A stretch of 37,975 bases of DNA, taken from contig PXAV01000094.1 in assembly GCA_003565715.1 (NCBI GenBank), positions 1 through 37,975 on the forward strand. The letters run 5' to 3'. This DNA is from Methanosarcinaceae archaeon. GTDB taxonomy: Archaea > Halobacteriota > Methanosarcinia > Methanosarcinales > Methanosarcinaceae. Shown piece by piece: positions 8,064 through 17,297 of this stretch. The notes beneath the pieces are model-generated. The model had not been told where the DNA came from and made no database searches. It saw nothing but the letters and a program-made list of their open reading frames with translations. Both the position numbers and the translations under genes were made by a program. Numbering within the stretch: the first letter of the stretch is position 1; every line of letters begins with the position of its first letter.

Positions 8064-8855
8064 TTATTCTCCTCCCTTGTTTGCAAGGAGTGCAAGTGGT
8101 ATTGCGATCATGTGTATGTATTTGCTGTATGGTATATATGCGATACAGAAAAGCAGTGCTGTTATTGAGTGGAACAATGCCATAGGTGGTGCCAGTAGTG
8201 GGTCCATTCCCAATCCCCAGAAGTTCTCATTCCTTAATCCATAGGCCAAAAACCCTGTAATTGTGATAAAGGTAAGTCCTCCCAGAAGAATTGAATCATA
8301 TGCAATGGTGGCTTCCCTGACCTTTGCCAAAAAGAGCCTTCTGTATATAGCAATTATGATACCTGTGAGCAATATGTAACTGAATATAACGTTTGGTAAG
8401 GATAGCATCTGTCTCATCACTTCCGGCTCTATGGTGTGAAGTCCAATAGCACCTGCACCTATGTGCACCATCTCTACCGCAAACATAAGCAATGACATAA
8501 GGAACAGGGCCATCCAGCCAAAGAATATAGTGAAGTGCATGAACCATCTTACTGGATTTCTCTGCAGGATCCTTCTCTGGAAAACGATATCCATGATAAA
8601 TGTTTCAAGAACGGATTGGTTATGGGCGTGTGCACGCTCACTCATTTGATACATAAGCATTTTTGGAAATGCCATGATGCTCTTTGCGGGGGCTTCTCCA
8701 TAAGCCGTTGAACCCATGCCCCATTTCTTTAAGTTGATATACATTCCAACAAGGAAAAGACCTATTGCCAGATTTGCTATGATCATAAACTGTACAAAAG
8801 ATATTCTCAGTATTTCACCATCTATGACCAAACCTGAATAATACTCCAAAGCCAT
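8064..8855 (-). CDS. hdrE: CoB-CoM heterodisulfide reductase, cytochrome b subunit E
   Basis: HdrE is the membrane b-type cytochrome that takes electrons from dihydromethanophenazine and passes them to HdrD, contributing to the proton gradient. The 263 residues contain about five hydrophobic segments: near 20-40, 105-135, 152-172, 190-210 and 230-255. Several membrane His residues could ligate heme (for example [36 protein letters not shown]). The RBS AGGAGATAATTG precedes the ATG at 8855. It is first in the hdrE-hdrD operon, and a TATA-like AAGTATAAAG on the minus strand near 8913-8922 is the likely promoter. The gene points to a cytochrome-containing methanogen. Confidence 0.95.
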   Translation of the reverse strand: MALEYYSGLVIDGEILRISFVQFMIIANLAIGLFLVGMYINLKKWGMGSTAYGEAPAKSIMAFPKMLMYQMSERAHAHNQSVLETFIMDIVFQRRILQRNPVRWFMHFTIFFGWMALFLMSLLMFAVEMVHIGAGAIGLHTIEPEVMRQMLSLPNVIFSYILLTGIIIAIYRRLFLAKVREATIAYDSILLGGLTFITITGFLAYGLRNENFWGLGMDPLLAPPMALFHSITALLFCIAYIPYSKYIHMIAIPLALLANKGGE

Positions 8856-9184
8856 TCAATTATCTCCTGATTCCTGATATGTTTTTATAAATGTAGATTA
8901 CAAGAACTGAAAGTACTTTATACTTATAACTGACCTTTCTGGTTTGCATGACTGAGGTTTCAATGGTATTTAAACATTTTCATCATAATAAACTGCACCG
9001 GATGGCTTGTTTCTGTATTATGACATATTTTACATTAAAGTAAAGGACTAATTAAGCTTATATGCTGTCATATACTTTAGATAAAAAGCAAAAAACACAG
9101 ACATATTAATTGTAAATATTTGTCTGTATCAATGCTCAAGCAGATGGTAATGTAAGTTTGTAAATAGCGGGAAGTGTTGTCACA
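8856..9184. promoter_or_regulatory. Divergent promoter region of hdrE and the trmJ-like gene
   Basis: No gene is seen in these 329 bases. A minus-strand TATA-like sequence near 8913-8922 fits hdrE. An 8-bp inverted repeat, TCATAATA (8983-8990) and TATTATGA (9016-9023), lies upstream of it and may be an operator. The plus strand is AT-rich before 9185. Confidence 0.4.
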
Positions 9185-9904
9185 TTGGATATCAAAGTCA
9201 TACTTGTAGAACCTATATACCAGGGAAACGTCGGCTCTGTTGCAAGAGCGATGAAAAACTTTGGGTATTCAGACCTTGTTCTTGTAAATCCATGCGAGCT
9301 TTCAGGACAGGCAAGGGCCATGTCCTCACATGCACGGGATATATTGGAAAATGCAATAACAGTATCATCTATAGAGGAGGCGGTGGCTGGTTGTAGCTTG
9401 ATGGTCGGTACAACAGGTATAACTGGCACACGATTTGATCTCCATCTGCGAGTTCCCGGATACTCACCATCTGAGATAAAAGAACGCCTTTTAGATATGG
9501 ATGGAACCATTGCACTGCTTTTTGGGAGGGAGGACAATGGATTTACAAAAGAGGAATTAAAAAAATGCGATATCATAATGACCATACCGACATCAGAGAT
9601 TTATCCCGTAATGAATCTTTCACATGCAGTTGCAGTTATTCTGTATGAGTTCAGTGAGATGGAAAAAGGGTCAAATCCTATGGCTGATCCATTTGATATG
9701 AAACTTCTTTATGAGCATATTTCAGAACTCCTAGCTGACATTGACTATCCGGAACATAAAAGGGAAAAGACCGATCTTATGCTCAGGAGAATATTTGGAA
9801 GAGCATGTCTTCTTCCAAGAGAAGTGCAGACCTTGCGTGGTGTTATGCGCAGGATGCAAAAAAGGTCGGATGTGGAAAGTGAGCAGGATGATAATATCAT
9901 TTAG
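9185..9904 (+). CDS. trmJ: SPOUT (TrmJ-like) tRNA 2'-O-methyltransferase
   Basis: The 239-residue protein has the TrmH/SpoU fold. LVEPIYQGNVGSVARAMKNF (about 7-26) holds motif 1 with the conserved Asn and Arg. ALLFGREDNGFT (motif 2) and IPTSEIYPVMNLSHAVAVIL (motif 3) form the knotted SAM site. Motif variants and the C-terminal helical extension fit TrmJ, which makes Cm/Um32 in tRNA; in archaea it is mainly Cm32. A related rRNA target cannot be excluded. TTG at 9185 is the start, because an in-frame stop lies at 9161 and no ATG precedes the motif; GGGAAG is a weak SD. It seems monocistronic. Confidence 0.85.
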   Translation: MDIKVILVEPIYQGNVGSVARAMKNFGYSDLVLVNPCELSGQARAMSSHARDILENAITVSSIEEAVAGCSLMVGTTGITGTRFDLHLRVPGYSPSEIKERLLDMDGTIALLFGREDNGFTKEELKKCDIIMTIPTSEIYPVMNLSHAVAVILYEFSEMEKGSNPMADPFDMKLLYEHISELLADIDYPEHKREKTDLMLRRIFGRACLLPREVQTLRGVMRRMQKRSDVESEQDDNII

Positions 9905-9974
9905 TTGTCTTATATGTGTATGGTCTTATGTTCACGTTTTTCACATTTGTTACATTGGTTTTAGGTAGACGATC

Positions 9975-10050
9975 AAGAAACGTTTCGAAATCTTCATATC
10001 ATTTGAGGTCCATGTTCCATTCCCATATAGCTGGGAAATTTATTTAATAT
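9975..10050 (+). promoter_or_regulatory. mcm promoter region with two dyads
   Basis: TTTATTTAA (about 10039-10047) is a TATA-like box 25-30 nt before the mcm start, consistent with a leaderless or short-leader mRNA. TTCCCA-TATAGC-TGGGAA (10020-10037) abuts it and covers the BRE position. GAAACGTTTC (9977-9986), which overlaps TTTCGAAA, is a perfect palindrome further upstream. Confidence 0.45.
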
Positions 10051-10071
10051 CGTTTTTAACTGATTATCTGT

Positions 10072-12168
10072 GTGAACATGACTGAAGGTAAGTGGGACGA
10101 AAAATTTGCAATTTTTCTTAAGAAATATTATTGGGATAGTATACTGCAGCTTGCGAACAATTATCCGGACCACCGAAGTCTGGTAGTTGATTTTTCAGAC
10201 CTTGAGATATTTGATAGGAACATTGCCAATGAGCTCCTTTTTAACCCCGATGAGGTCATTCCGGGTGCAAACAATGCTCTGCAGCAAATAGACCTTCCAG
10301 TTGAGAAGGAGCTTGATGATGCAAAGGTCCGCTTTATAAGGATACCCTCGAAGGTACCTAGCAGGGAGCTTCGCAGCAAGCACCTTTTACAGCTCGTTGC
10401 TATTGAAGGTATGATAAGAAAGGCAACAGAGGTGCGCCCCAAGGTAACGAATGCTGCATTCCAGTGCATGCGTTGTGAACATGTGACCATGGTCCCTCAG
10501 AATGAGATAAAGTTCACAGAACCACATGAGTGTGAGAATGAGACATGTGGTAGAAAAGGCCCTTTCAAGATAGTTATAAATCAGTCTGCATTTATAGATG
10601 CTCAAAAACTTCAGATACAGGAGTCTCCGGAGAACCTAAAAGGTGGTGCACAGCCTCAAAGTCTTGATGTTGATGCAGAGGATGACCTCGCAGGAATTGT
10701 TAAGCCCGGAGACCGTGTTATTATAAATGGCATATTGCGCTCCCATCAGCGAACTACACGGGAGGGAAAATCACCTTTCTATGACCTTGTAGTCCATGCT
10801 AATTCAATAGAATATATGGACCAGGAGTTCGATGAACTTGAGATTAGCCCCGAAGAGGAAGAAGAGATACTTTCAATGGGCAGGGATCCGGCAATATATA
10901 AAAAGGTTATAGGCTCCATAGCACCTTCTATATATGGTTACGATGATGTCAAAGAGGCTCTTTCACTTCAGCTGTTCTCCGGGGTACCAAAACACCTCCC
11001 CGATGGATCAAGGGTGAGGGGTGATATCCATATGCTCTTTGTGGGTGACCCGGGTGTAGCAAAAAGTCAGATGTTGCGTTATATGGTTAAACTTTCTCCC
11101 CGTGGGGTGTTCGCATCTGGTAAGAGTGCCTCGTCTAGTGGTCTTACTGCTGCTGCAGTACGTGATGATCTTGGAGATGGAAGGTGGACACTGGAAGCTG
11201 GAGCACTTGTAATGGCAGATATGGGAATTGCTGCAGTTGATGAAATGGATAAGATGAGCACAGAAGATAAAAGTGCACTTCATGAGGCTATGGAGCAGCA
11301 GACTATCAGTGTGGCAAAAGCAGGTATTCTGGCTACTCTTAAATCACGCTGCGCGTTGCTTGGTGCTGCCAATCCTAAATACGGTCGCTTTGACAGATAC
11401 GAGGGGATAGCCCAACAAATAAACATGCCTCCTGCATTGGTATCCAGGTTCGATATGATATTCGTCCTTCTTGATACTCCAAATGAGGATATGGACTCAA
11501 GGATAGCAAAACATATATTAAAGTCCCATTATGCTGGTGAGCTCTCAGAACAGCGAAAGAATATGCCAACAAGCAATATTACCCAGGAGCAGGTCGATGA
11601 CTATATGGGGGTGATCAAGCCTGTCATAGATGCAGATATGCTGCGAAAATATGTTGCATACTCAAGAAGGAACATCTTCCCTGTAATGGAGGAAGAAGCA
11701 CGTGTTCATCTTGTGAAATTTTACATGGACCTGAGGAAGATGGGTGATGGAAAGGATGCTCCGGTACCTGTGACAGCAAGGCAGCTTGAAGCGCTTGTAA
11801 GACTCGCAGAGGCAAGTGCACGTCTGCGCCTGAGTAATATTGCAACTCTTGAAGATGCAAAAAAAGCTACCGGGATAGTTTATGCCTGTCTTCGTCAGGT
11901 TGGAGTTGATCCTGATACCGGGGCATTTGATGTTGATGTCATAGCTTCCGGTACAAGCAAAAGCCAGAGGGACAGAATAAAGATAATTAAAGAAATAATA
12001 AAATATGTGGGTGAAAAACATCCAGGTGGTAAAGCACCGCTTGAAGAGGTCTATGCAGAAGCTCGAAACCAGGAGATAGACCGGGAACATGCAGAAGAGT
12101 TGATATCAAAGATGAGACGATCAGGTGATCTCATTAAGCCAGATAAGGAACACGTAAAGGTGGTTTAA
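10072..12168 (+). CDS. mcm: MCM replicative DNA helicase
   Basis: This is the hexameric 3'-5' helicase that unwinds DNA at the replication fork. Of 698 residues, 1-250 are the N-terminal DNA-binding domain with a zinc site (C132, C135, C154, C159). The AAA+ core has Walker A GDPGVAKSQ (325-333), Walker B MGIAAVDEMDKM, sensor 1 GAANPKYGRF, and an arginine finger in ALVSRFDMIF. A winged-helix domain closes the C-terminus. No intein is present. The start is GTG at 10072 or, as likely, ATG at 10078. No SD is visible and a TATA-like box lies about 25 nt upstream, so the mRNA may be leaderless. DUF424 and coiled-coil genes follow. Confidence 0.97.
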   Translation: MNMTEGKWDEKFAIFLKKYYWDSILQLANNYPDHRSLVVDFSDLEIFDRNIANELLFNPDEVIPGANNALQQIDLPVEKELDDAKVRFIRIPSKVPSRELRSKHLLQLVAIEGMIRKATEVRPKVTNAAFQCMRCEHVTMVPQNEIKFTEPHECENETCGRKGPFKIVINQSAFIDAQKLQIQESPENLKGGAQPQSLDVDAEDDLAGIVKPGDRVIINGILRSHQRTTREGKSPFYDLVVHANSIEYMDQEFDELEISPEEEEEILSMGRDPAIYKKVIGSIAPSIYGYDDVKEALSLQLFSGVPKHLPDGSRVRGDIHMLFVGDPGVAKSQMLRYMVKLSPRGVFASGKSASSSGLTAAAVRDDLGDGRWTLEAGALVMADMGIAAVDEMDKMSTEDKSALHEAMEQQTISVAKAGILATLKSRCALLGAANPKYGRFDRYEGIAQQINMPPALVSRFDMIFVLLDTPNEDMDSRIAKHILKSHYAGELSEQRKNMPTSNITQEQVDDYMGVIKPVIDADMLRKYVAYSRRNIFPVMEEEARVHLVKFYMDLRKMGDGKDAPVPVTARQLEALVRLAEASARLRLSNIATLEDAKKATGIVYACLRQVGVDPDTGAFDVDVIASGTSKSQRDRIKIIKEIIKYVGEKHPGGKAPLEEVYAEARNQEIDREHAEELISKMRRSGDLIKPDKEHVKVV

Positions 12169-12216
12169 AAGAACTATCTGGAACTCAATGTTAAAAAGGT
12201 AGCCAGAAATCAATTC

Positions 12217-12507
12217 ATGTATATAAAGATCCATAAACATGGCAATAGTACGATAGTTGCTATCTGTGACAGGGAACTGATAGGAAAGACACTTAAAGAA
12301 GGGAATATAACTGTAATTATAACGGAACAATTCTACAAAGGGGAAATAATATCAGAAGAAGATGCTATAGATGTAATGTCAAGAGCATCGAATATCAATA
12401 TCTTTGGTGACAGGGCGGTATCATGTGCTGTCAGGTGTGGTGTGGTCGATAAAATGAACGTAAAGTTAATTGATGATGTAGCACATGCACAGGTTTTCAG
12501 GATCTAA
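12217..12507 (+). CDS. DUF424 family protein
   Basis: The 96-residue protein has the DUF424 pattern: KIHKHGNSTIVAICDREL at the N-terminus, then EGNITVIITEQFYKGE, SRASNINIFGDRAVSCAV and the tail DDVAHAQVFRI. DUF424 is an archaeal family; a role tied to translation has been suggested, but I cannot support it from the sequence. The gene lies 48 nt after mcm on the same strand, and its TAA shares a base with an in-frame ATG of the next coding region, so all four genes from mcm may be co-transcribed. Confidence 0.85.
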   Translation: MYIKIHKHGNSTIVAICDRELIGKTLKEGNITVIITEQFYKGEIISEEDAIDVMSRASNINIFGDRAVSCAVRCGVVDKMNVKLIDDVAHAQVFRI

Positions 12508-12524
12508 TGATACGAGGTTTTATT

Positions 12525-13199
12525 ATGAATGAAGAGACAGCGGTTTTAGACGCAAACAGGAATGTGTTAAACACCTTTGATAGGACCGAGCTCATTGATG
12601 GGGTCTTGCAGAAACATAAAAGGTTTCTGGCTGAATATACTACTGAATTCAATGAACTGGGGGATAAAATGAAAAAACTCCAGAAAGACATTGAATCCTG
12701 TAAAAGGGAAAGATCAGATACAATTGAAAAGGTAGAGATACTGGCTGAAAAAAGGCAACAGTTCTATCATCAGGCAGAAAAGATGCTAGATGAAATTTCT
12801 ATTCACGATTCAGGTATTGGTGAGTTCACAAGGGATATATCATCCATAAGGGAAAGACTATCTAAGGCAAAAAGCTGCCACAATACTTCAGTGGAAGAAG
12901 AGCAGGTATCATATCTACTTGAAAGTCTTTCTTCTCTTGATAAAAAGTTAAAAGTATATGATGAGCGTTTTGAGGCTATAAAAGAGAGGATAAAAGTGGC
13001 TCTTAGCTCTAAGATCGAACTAAGCTCAATTGATAGTTCGGAGGATAGCTACATTAACAAATTATCTTTATTTGAGGAAGAGATAAATAATATAGCTCCA
13101 AGGTACAAATGGTTGGAGAACAGGATAAAGAGCCATCAGGAGGCATATGATTACTGGGAAGGCCAGAAATCAATTGATGATGGAGAGTTTAAAGCATGA
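12525..13199 (+). CDS. Coiled-coil protein A
   Basis: The protein has about 224 residues from MNEETAVL. The ATG at 12525 is preferred because GAGGT at 12514-12518 is well spaced; the alternative ATG at 12507 overlaps the DUF424 stop by 1 nt and would add six residues. Nearly all of it is charged heptad sequence (KMKKLQKDIESCKRERSD; ERLSKAKSC; LESLSSLDKKLKVYDERFEAIKERI), so a long alpha-helical coiled coil is likely. There is no signal peptide, membrane segment or catalytic motif. It overlaps the next coiled-coil gene by 4 nt (ATGA), which suggests the products are made together and may pair. Function is unknown. Confidence 0.75.
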   Translation: MNEETAVLDANRNVLNTFDRTELIDGVLQKHKRFLAEYTTEFNELGDKMKKLQKDIESCKRERSDTIEKVEILAEKRQQFYHQAEKMLDEISIHDSGIGEFTRDISSIRERLSKAKSCHNTSVEEEQVSYLLESLSSLDKKLKVYDERFEAIKERIKVALSSKIELSSIDSSEDSYINKLSLFEEEINNIAPRYKWLENRIKSHQEAYDYWEGQKSIDDGEFKA

Positions 13200-14119
13200 A
13201 GGATACGGATATTGCTTCAATGAGTGAAAAGGAACTCAAGAACAAGGTAAATGAACTAAGGACGCAGATAGGTCAGCATGAGCGTGAACTAAAAGCAATC
13301 TATAGGGAACTGAAGTTACACAGGACCAATACCGAAGAACTCAAAGAGAAGCGTGATAGTTTAAATTCACAGGTTAAGGAGCTAACGGCAAAGGCACGCG
13401 ATGCTCGCTCAACTCGAGACTCTATAAATGCCAGGATATCTTCCCTGAAAGCGTCAAAAAACGATGTTCAGGAGCGTACACGCAAGCTTTCGGGCAATAT
13501 AAATGAGCTCAAAGCAAAAAGAAATGATCTGAACAAACTTTCAAAAGGGAGTGTTGAAACCCTTTCAAAAGCATATGTTGCGGACCTTGATCTTTTTATG
13601 AATGCAGACATTCCACTCAAGCATGAGATCGATCTCTTTGGAAGACTACTAGATCTAAAAGGGCGTCTTGGTGCTGCATTTGATGCAAATACCATTCATG
13701 AGGAACTGGTGAAAACTTATGAATCATCCAAGGATATATTTGATTCTAAGGAGGACTTTGGCAGTGAGATCAGTAAACTTGCAGATGAATCACAGGAATA
13801 TCATCTTGAAATGATAGAAATATATAACCAGTCCGATGCGCTTAGAAAAGAAGCCGATGAAGCCCATTTACAGATAACTGAAAAGTTTGCTTTATCTGCT
13901 CCTATCAGGGAGAAGATCGATCCTCTTAAAAATAAAATAGCTTTGCTGAGGGACGAACTTGGTATATATCTTGAAAAACTGAACGACATACAGGTTGAAA
14001 AGGATGATAGGAAGCAAGAAGAACATCTTGTGGTAGCTAAGGAAAAACTTGAGAAAAGTGGGCGTCTAAGTCTTGAAGATCTAAAAATACTTATGGACAA
14101 AGGAGACCTTAAATTCTGA
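13196..14119 (+). CDS. Coiled-coil protein B (archaeal COG1340-like)
   Basis: The 307-residue protein begins with a long, highly charged coiled coil (about 10-125, KKVNELRTQI-type heptads, RDSLNSQVKELTAKARD). A central less-charged segment follows (DLDLFMNADIPLKHEIDLFG, about 128-150), then a second coiled coil to about 280. Related archaeal proteins are annotated as coiled-coil or SMC-like (COG1340), but no ATPase head is present here. Its last 20 residues (SLEDLKILMDKGDLKF) look like a small conserved C-terminal helix. It overlaps protein A by 4 nt and lies in the mcm gene cluster. A structural role near replication or translation is only a guess from position. Confidence 0.78.
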   Translation: MKDTDIASMSEKELKNKVNELRTQIGQHERELKAIYRELKLHRTNTEELKEKRDSLNSQVKELTAKARDARSTRDSINARISSLKASKNDVQERTRKLSGNINELKAKRNDLNKLSKGSVETLSKAYVADLDLFMNADIPLKHEIDLFGRLLDLKGRLGAAFDANTIHEELVKTYESSKDIFDSKEDFGSEISKLADESQEYHLEMIEIYNQSDALRKEADEAHLQITEKFALSAPIREKIDPLKNKIALLRDELGIYLEKLNDIQVEKDDRKQEEHLVVAKEKLEKSGRLSLEDLKILMDKGDLKF

Positions 14120-14224
14120 TATCATTTATTTACCTTTTTACATTGTCCAATTTAATTTTTTCTTTATTCCATCCTTTCTTTAGTTTTGAATATTAACTAT
14201 CTATTTATGCTGTTTTTGACTGTC

Positions 14225-14257
14225 TGCCTGCAAACTATTAACAAAAAGATGCAGGCA
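14225..14257. terminator. Inverted repeat after the S-layer-like remnant
   Basis: TGCCTGCA (14225-14232) and TGCAGGCA (14250-14257) are perfect 8-bp arms around a 17-nt A-rich loop. It sits between convergent transcription units and may form a 3'-end hairpin, but neither strand has a strong U-tract after it. Confidence 0.35.
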
Positions 14258-14715
14258 ATTGACTGTAACATTGTAAGCCGGGTATATGCTTTTGATCTCT
14301 ATAATTCTGCTTTATGCCTTCAACCTTTATATTCCCACTATTGTTTTTCTTGTTGATGGCAATGGATTCTGGAAGCGGGAGTTGACTGTCCATGTACTGA
14401 TATACAGGTCTGAATCTTACAAGCTCTCTGCGTGGGTTTGAATATATATTATCTACTGTTATGTTCAATCACACTTCCGTTCTTTGAATAGATAAAGGCT
14501 TGGTCTTCAGACAGTATATCTTCCATTATTATCCTTTCCGAGTTCCTGAGTTTTATCCATGTCTGTTTTTCCTGGAAGTTTACACCCGTCATCTCAAAGA
14601 CAGACCCCTGATAGAAATCCCATGCATCATCAGTTGTAATATATATTCCAGTCCCATTGATAAGCACAGGACCAGCAGTTACAGCGGCTGGTACCAAGCA
14701 GAGAAGTATTACCAT
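14238..14715 (-). pseudogene. Frameshifted S-layer-domain-like exported protein
   Basis: Two overlapping frames form one broken gene. The first (14715-14449) has a short hydrophobic start (MVILLCLVPAAVTA) and an S-layer-duplication-like domain (DDAWDFYQGSVFEMTGVNF; KQTWIKLRNSERIIMEDI). It runs ..FIYSKNGSV and then goes out of frame into IEHNSR-stop. The second frame continues smoothly as LNITVDNIYSNP..ELVRFRPVYQYMD, ending at 14238. Removing one A near 14469 on the minus strand (between GTG and TTG AAC) would restore NGSV-LNITVDN. The pattern fits domains of Methanosarcinaceae S-layer proteins (DUF1608/S_layer_rel_Mac), a match made from memory and moderate. The leader is short and has no SD, so decay may be wider than one base. 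It lies 59 nt after birA. Confidence 0.55.
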
Positions 14716-14774
14716 TTAAATGACGAAAAGAACAGGTCTGTTCAGTGTCGCCATAGATATACCATTCGATGTTA

Positions 14775-15746
14775 TCAATAATTATAGCGACAGGTGCCTG
14801 CTATTATCTCATTTCTTTTATTATTACTGTCAACAACAACCAGTGAGCCTTTTTCTGTAATACTTACGGCCCTGCCTTCTATTATTCTGCTTGGAGTGGT
14901 TATCTTTACATTCTTTCCAATAGTATCGGAAAGAGCTATCCATTCATCAACAATATCGGCGAAATGGTGGGTTTTAAATTTTATGTATTGTTGTTCAAAT
15001 TCATACAAAAGTGATGCTACAAATTCATTCCTGTCTATGGTTTTACTTTTCTCTTTGGAAATACTTGTGGCATAATCCCTTATTTCTTGCCTTAGCTCCT
15101 GTACATTGACATTTGCATTGATACCTATTCCAAGGACTATATAATCGACCTTCTCAACTTCTGCGCTGACTTCTGTAAGAATTCCACATATTTTTTTGCC
15201 CTTGACAAGTACATCATTTGGCCATTTAATGTTAGCGTTAAGACCAATCTCTCTGAGTGAATTTGTAACGGCTATACCTGCTACAAGTGTTATCTTTGCT
15301 GTACTTTCAAGTGGTATCGAAGGTTTTAGTATCAAAGATAACCATATTCCACCTTTGATGGACTGCCATTCAGTTCCCATTCTCCCACGGCCTCCCTTCT
15401 GTGTTTCTGCTATCACCACAGTTCCCTCTGGCACAAGGGGAGCTATTTCACTTGCAGTGTTATTTGTTGAAATTAACTCAGGATAATACCTTATATTTTT
15501 TCCGATAAGTCTTGTATTAGTTTTGCTCTCAAGCTCATCAACATCTATTATATCAGGATATGTAGCAAGGACATAACCGGTCCTTGGGGAGGAGCTGATG
15601 TGATATCCATCTTTTCGAAGTGCTTTAATATATTTCCATACCATTGCTCTGGATATACCCAGCTTATCTCCTATGTCCTGTCCGGAAACAGGAGTACCAA
15701 CCGAATCCCTTAGTAACTTTATGATCCCTTTTCTTTTATCACTCAC
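14775..15746 (-). CDS. birA: Biotin--[carboxylase] ligase with HTH (BirA)
   Basis: The 323-residue protein activates biotin to biotinyl-AMP and transfers it to the Lys of the PycB carrier domain. An N-terminal winged helix (about 5-60; DIGDKLGISRAMVWKYIKAL) makes it a group II, DNA-binding BirA able to act as a repressor. The catalytic core has GGRGRMGTEWQS (about 117-128, biotinyl-AMP loop), KWPNDVLV and KICGILTE. A small C-terminal SH3-like domain follows (RAVSITEKGSLVV). The start is GTG at 15746 after GGTGGAT. It lies 59 nt downstream of pycA on the same strand, so the enzyme, its modifying ligase and possibly its regulator share one operon. Confidence 0.93.
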   Translation of the reverse strand: MSDKRKGIIKLLRDSVGTPVSGQDIGDKLGISRAMVWKYIKALRKDGYHISSSPRTGYVLATYPDIIDVDELESKTNTRLIGKNIRYYPELISTNNTASEIAPLVPEGTVVIAETQKGGRGRMGTEWQSIKGGIWLSLILKPSIPLESTAKITLVAGIAVTNSLREIGLNANIKWPNDVLVKGKKICGILTEVSAEVEKVDYIVLGIGINANVNVQELRQEIRDYATSISKEKSKTIDRNEFVASLLYEFEQQYIKFKTHHFADIVDEWIALSDTIGKNVKITTPSRIIEGRAVSITEKGSLVVVDSNNKRNEIIAGTCRYNY

Positions 15747-15805
15747 AGTGAATCCACCATAGGAATTTTTGTTCCCTGGTTATAGGATATATTGCCAAAG
15801 GTTTA

Positions 15806-17287
15806 TTACTTTGTCTGTTTTTTGATAGCATCCACATATGAACTTACAGCAGCTGTAGCAACAGCTATTTTCCTGTCCTTGTCATCCAGCGCAGATGATA
15901 GTGTCGCACCTGCCAGTGCATCCTCCTCCACGACCTTTCTGACTTCATCGATTATCTTATGATCCTCTATGAAATGTGTAGTCAGCTTGCCTTCCCTAAA
16001 AGCAGGGTGTCTCATCACGGCTTTATGGAATGGGATATTGGTTGTGACCCCTATGATAACATACTCATAAAGTGCCCGTTTCATCCTATCAATGGCTTCT
16101 TCCCTATCATTTCCCCAGGCACATAGCTTTGATATCATTGAATCATAATAAGGAGATATCGTATATCCCATATGGACACCACTATCAACCCTGATTCCGG
16201 GTCCTCCTGCAGAACGGTATCTTTTTATCTTTCCGGGACATGGAACAAAATCATTTAGAGGGTCCTCAGCATTTAGACGACATTCTATCGCCCATCCTCT
16301 TATAGTGATGTCCTCCTGGCAGAATGGTAATTCCTTGCCACATGCAATATGAAGCTGTTGTTTTGCAAGATCTATACCTGTTATCATCTCACTTATGGTA
16401 TGCTCTACCTGCAGTCTTGTGTTGACCTCAAGGAAATAAAAGTCTCCTTTGGAATAAAGGAATTCCACAGTCCCTGCGTTCTCATATCCTATTGCCTTTG
16501 CTGCTTTTACAGCAGTCTCCCCCATCTTTTTGCGCAATTCAGGTGTCATCACCGGAGATGGTGCTTCCTCTATCAGTTTTTGGTGTCTGCGCTGTATAGA
16601 ACACTCCCTTTCCATGACATATACTGTATTACCGTACTTGTCTGCAAGTATCTGGAATTCTATGTGCCTTGGCTCCTCTACATATTTTTCTATAAATACT
16701 GTAGGGTCCCCAAAAGCAGATTCTGCAACTGACTGTATGGAATTGAGGGCAGCGATGAAGTTCTTTCTTGAATGAACTATCTTCATTCCTATTCCTCCTC
16801 CCCCTGCAGATGCCTTGATTATTACAGGATACCCAATACCGTCTGCAATATCAGCGGCCTTTTCAGGGTCTGCTATGGCTTCGTTTGTTCCCGGGACCAC
16901 AGGTACACCTGCCTTGATCATAGTGTTCCTGGCAGCTATCTTGCTTCCCATTTGTTCGATAGACCTGCTTGAAGGACCAATAAAAGTAATGCCCACTTCT
17001 TCACATTTACGTGCAAATTTACTGTTCTCTGACAGGAATCCATATCCCGGATGTATGGCCTCAGCTTCACACTCAAGTGCAGTCTCTATTATCTTATCAA
17101 TATTTAGGTAACTCTGGCTGGAGGGAGCAGGACCTATGTGATATGATTCATCTGCATACTTTACAAAAAGAGCATTCTTGTCCGCATCTGAATATACTGC
17201 AACTGTCTTAACTCCAAGCTCACGACATGCACGCATTGCACGTATGGCAATCTCGCCTCTGTTGGCTACAAGTACTTTCTTGAACAT
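15806..17287 (-). CDS. pycA: Pyruvate carboxylase subunit A (biotin carboxylase)
   Basis: The 493-residue subunit carboxylates the biotin of PycB using ATP and bicarbonate. An N-terminal biotin-carboxylase fold ([19 protein letters not shown]) is followed by the ATP-grasp domain with the Gly-rich loop SAGGGGIGM (about 161-169). [28 protein letters not shown] (catalytic Glu/Arg) and the C-terminal domain with RVDSGV complete the family set. Its length is normal for the archaeal two-subunit enzyme. Together with PycB it makes oxaloacetate for the incomplete TCA cycle and biosynthesis in methanogens. It lies 10 nt after pycB. Confidence 0.96.
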   Translation of the reverse strand: MFKKVLVANRGEIAIRAMRACRELGVKTVAVYSDADKNALFVKYADESYHIGPAPSSQSYLNIDKIIETALECEAEAIHPGYGFLSENSKFARKCEEVGITFIGPSSRSIEQMGSKIAARNTMIKAGVPVVPGTNEAIADPEKAADIADGIGYPVIIKASAGGGGIGMKIVHSRKNFIAALNSIQSVAESAFGDPTVFIEKYVEEPRHIEFQILADKYGNTVYVMERECSIQRRHQKLIEEAPSPVMTPELRKKMGETAVKAAKAIGYENAGTVEFLYSKGDFYFLEVNTRLQVEHTISEMITGIDLAKQQLHIACGKELPFCQEDITIRGWAIECRLNAEDPLNDFVPCPGKIKRYRSAGGPGIRVDSGVHMGYTISPYYDSMISKLCAWGNDREEAIDRMKRALYEYVIIGVTTNIPFHKAVMRHPAFREGKLTTHFIEDHKIIDEVRKVVEEDALAGATLSSALDDKDRKIAVATAAVSSYVDAIKKQTK

Positions 17288-17297
17288 GAGAACACAC

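Noticed and set aside
14500-14781. Plus-strand 93-codon frame opposite the S-layer-like remnant
   Set aside because: Antisense shadow; the minus-strand translation shows domain similarity while this one shows none.
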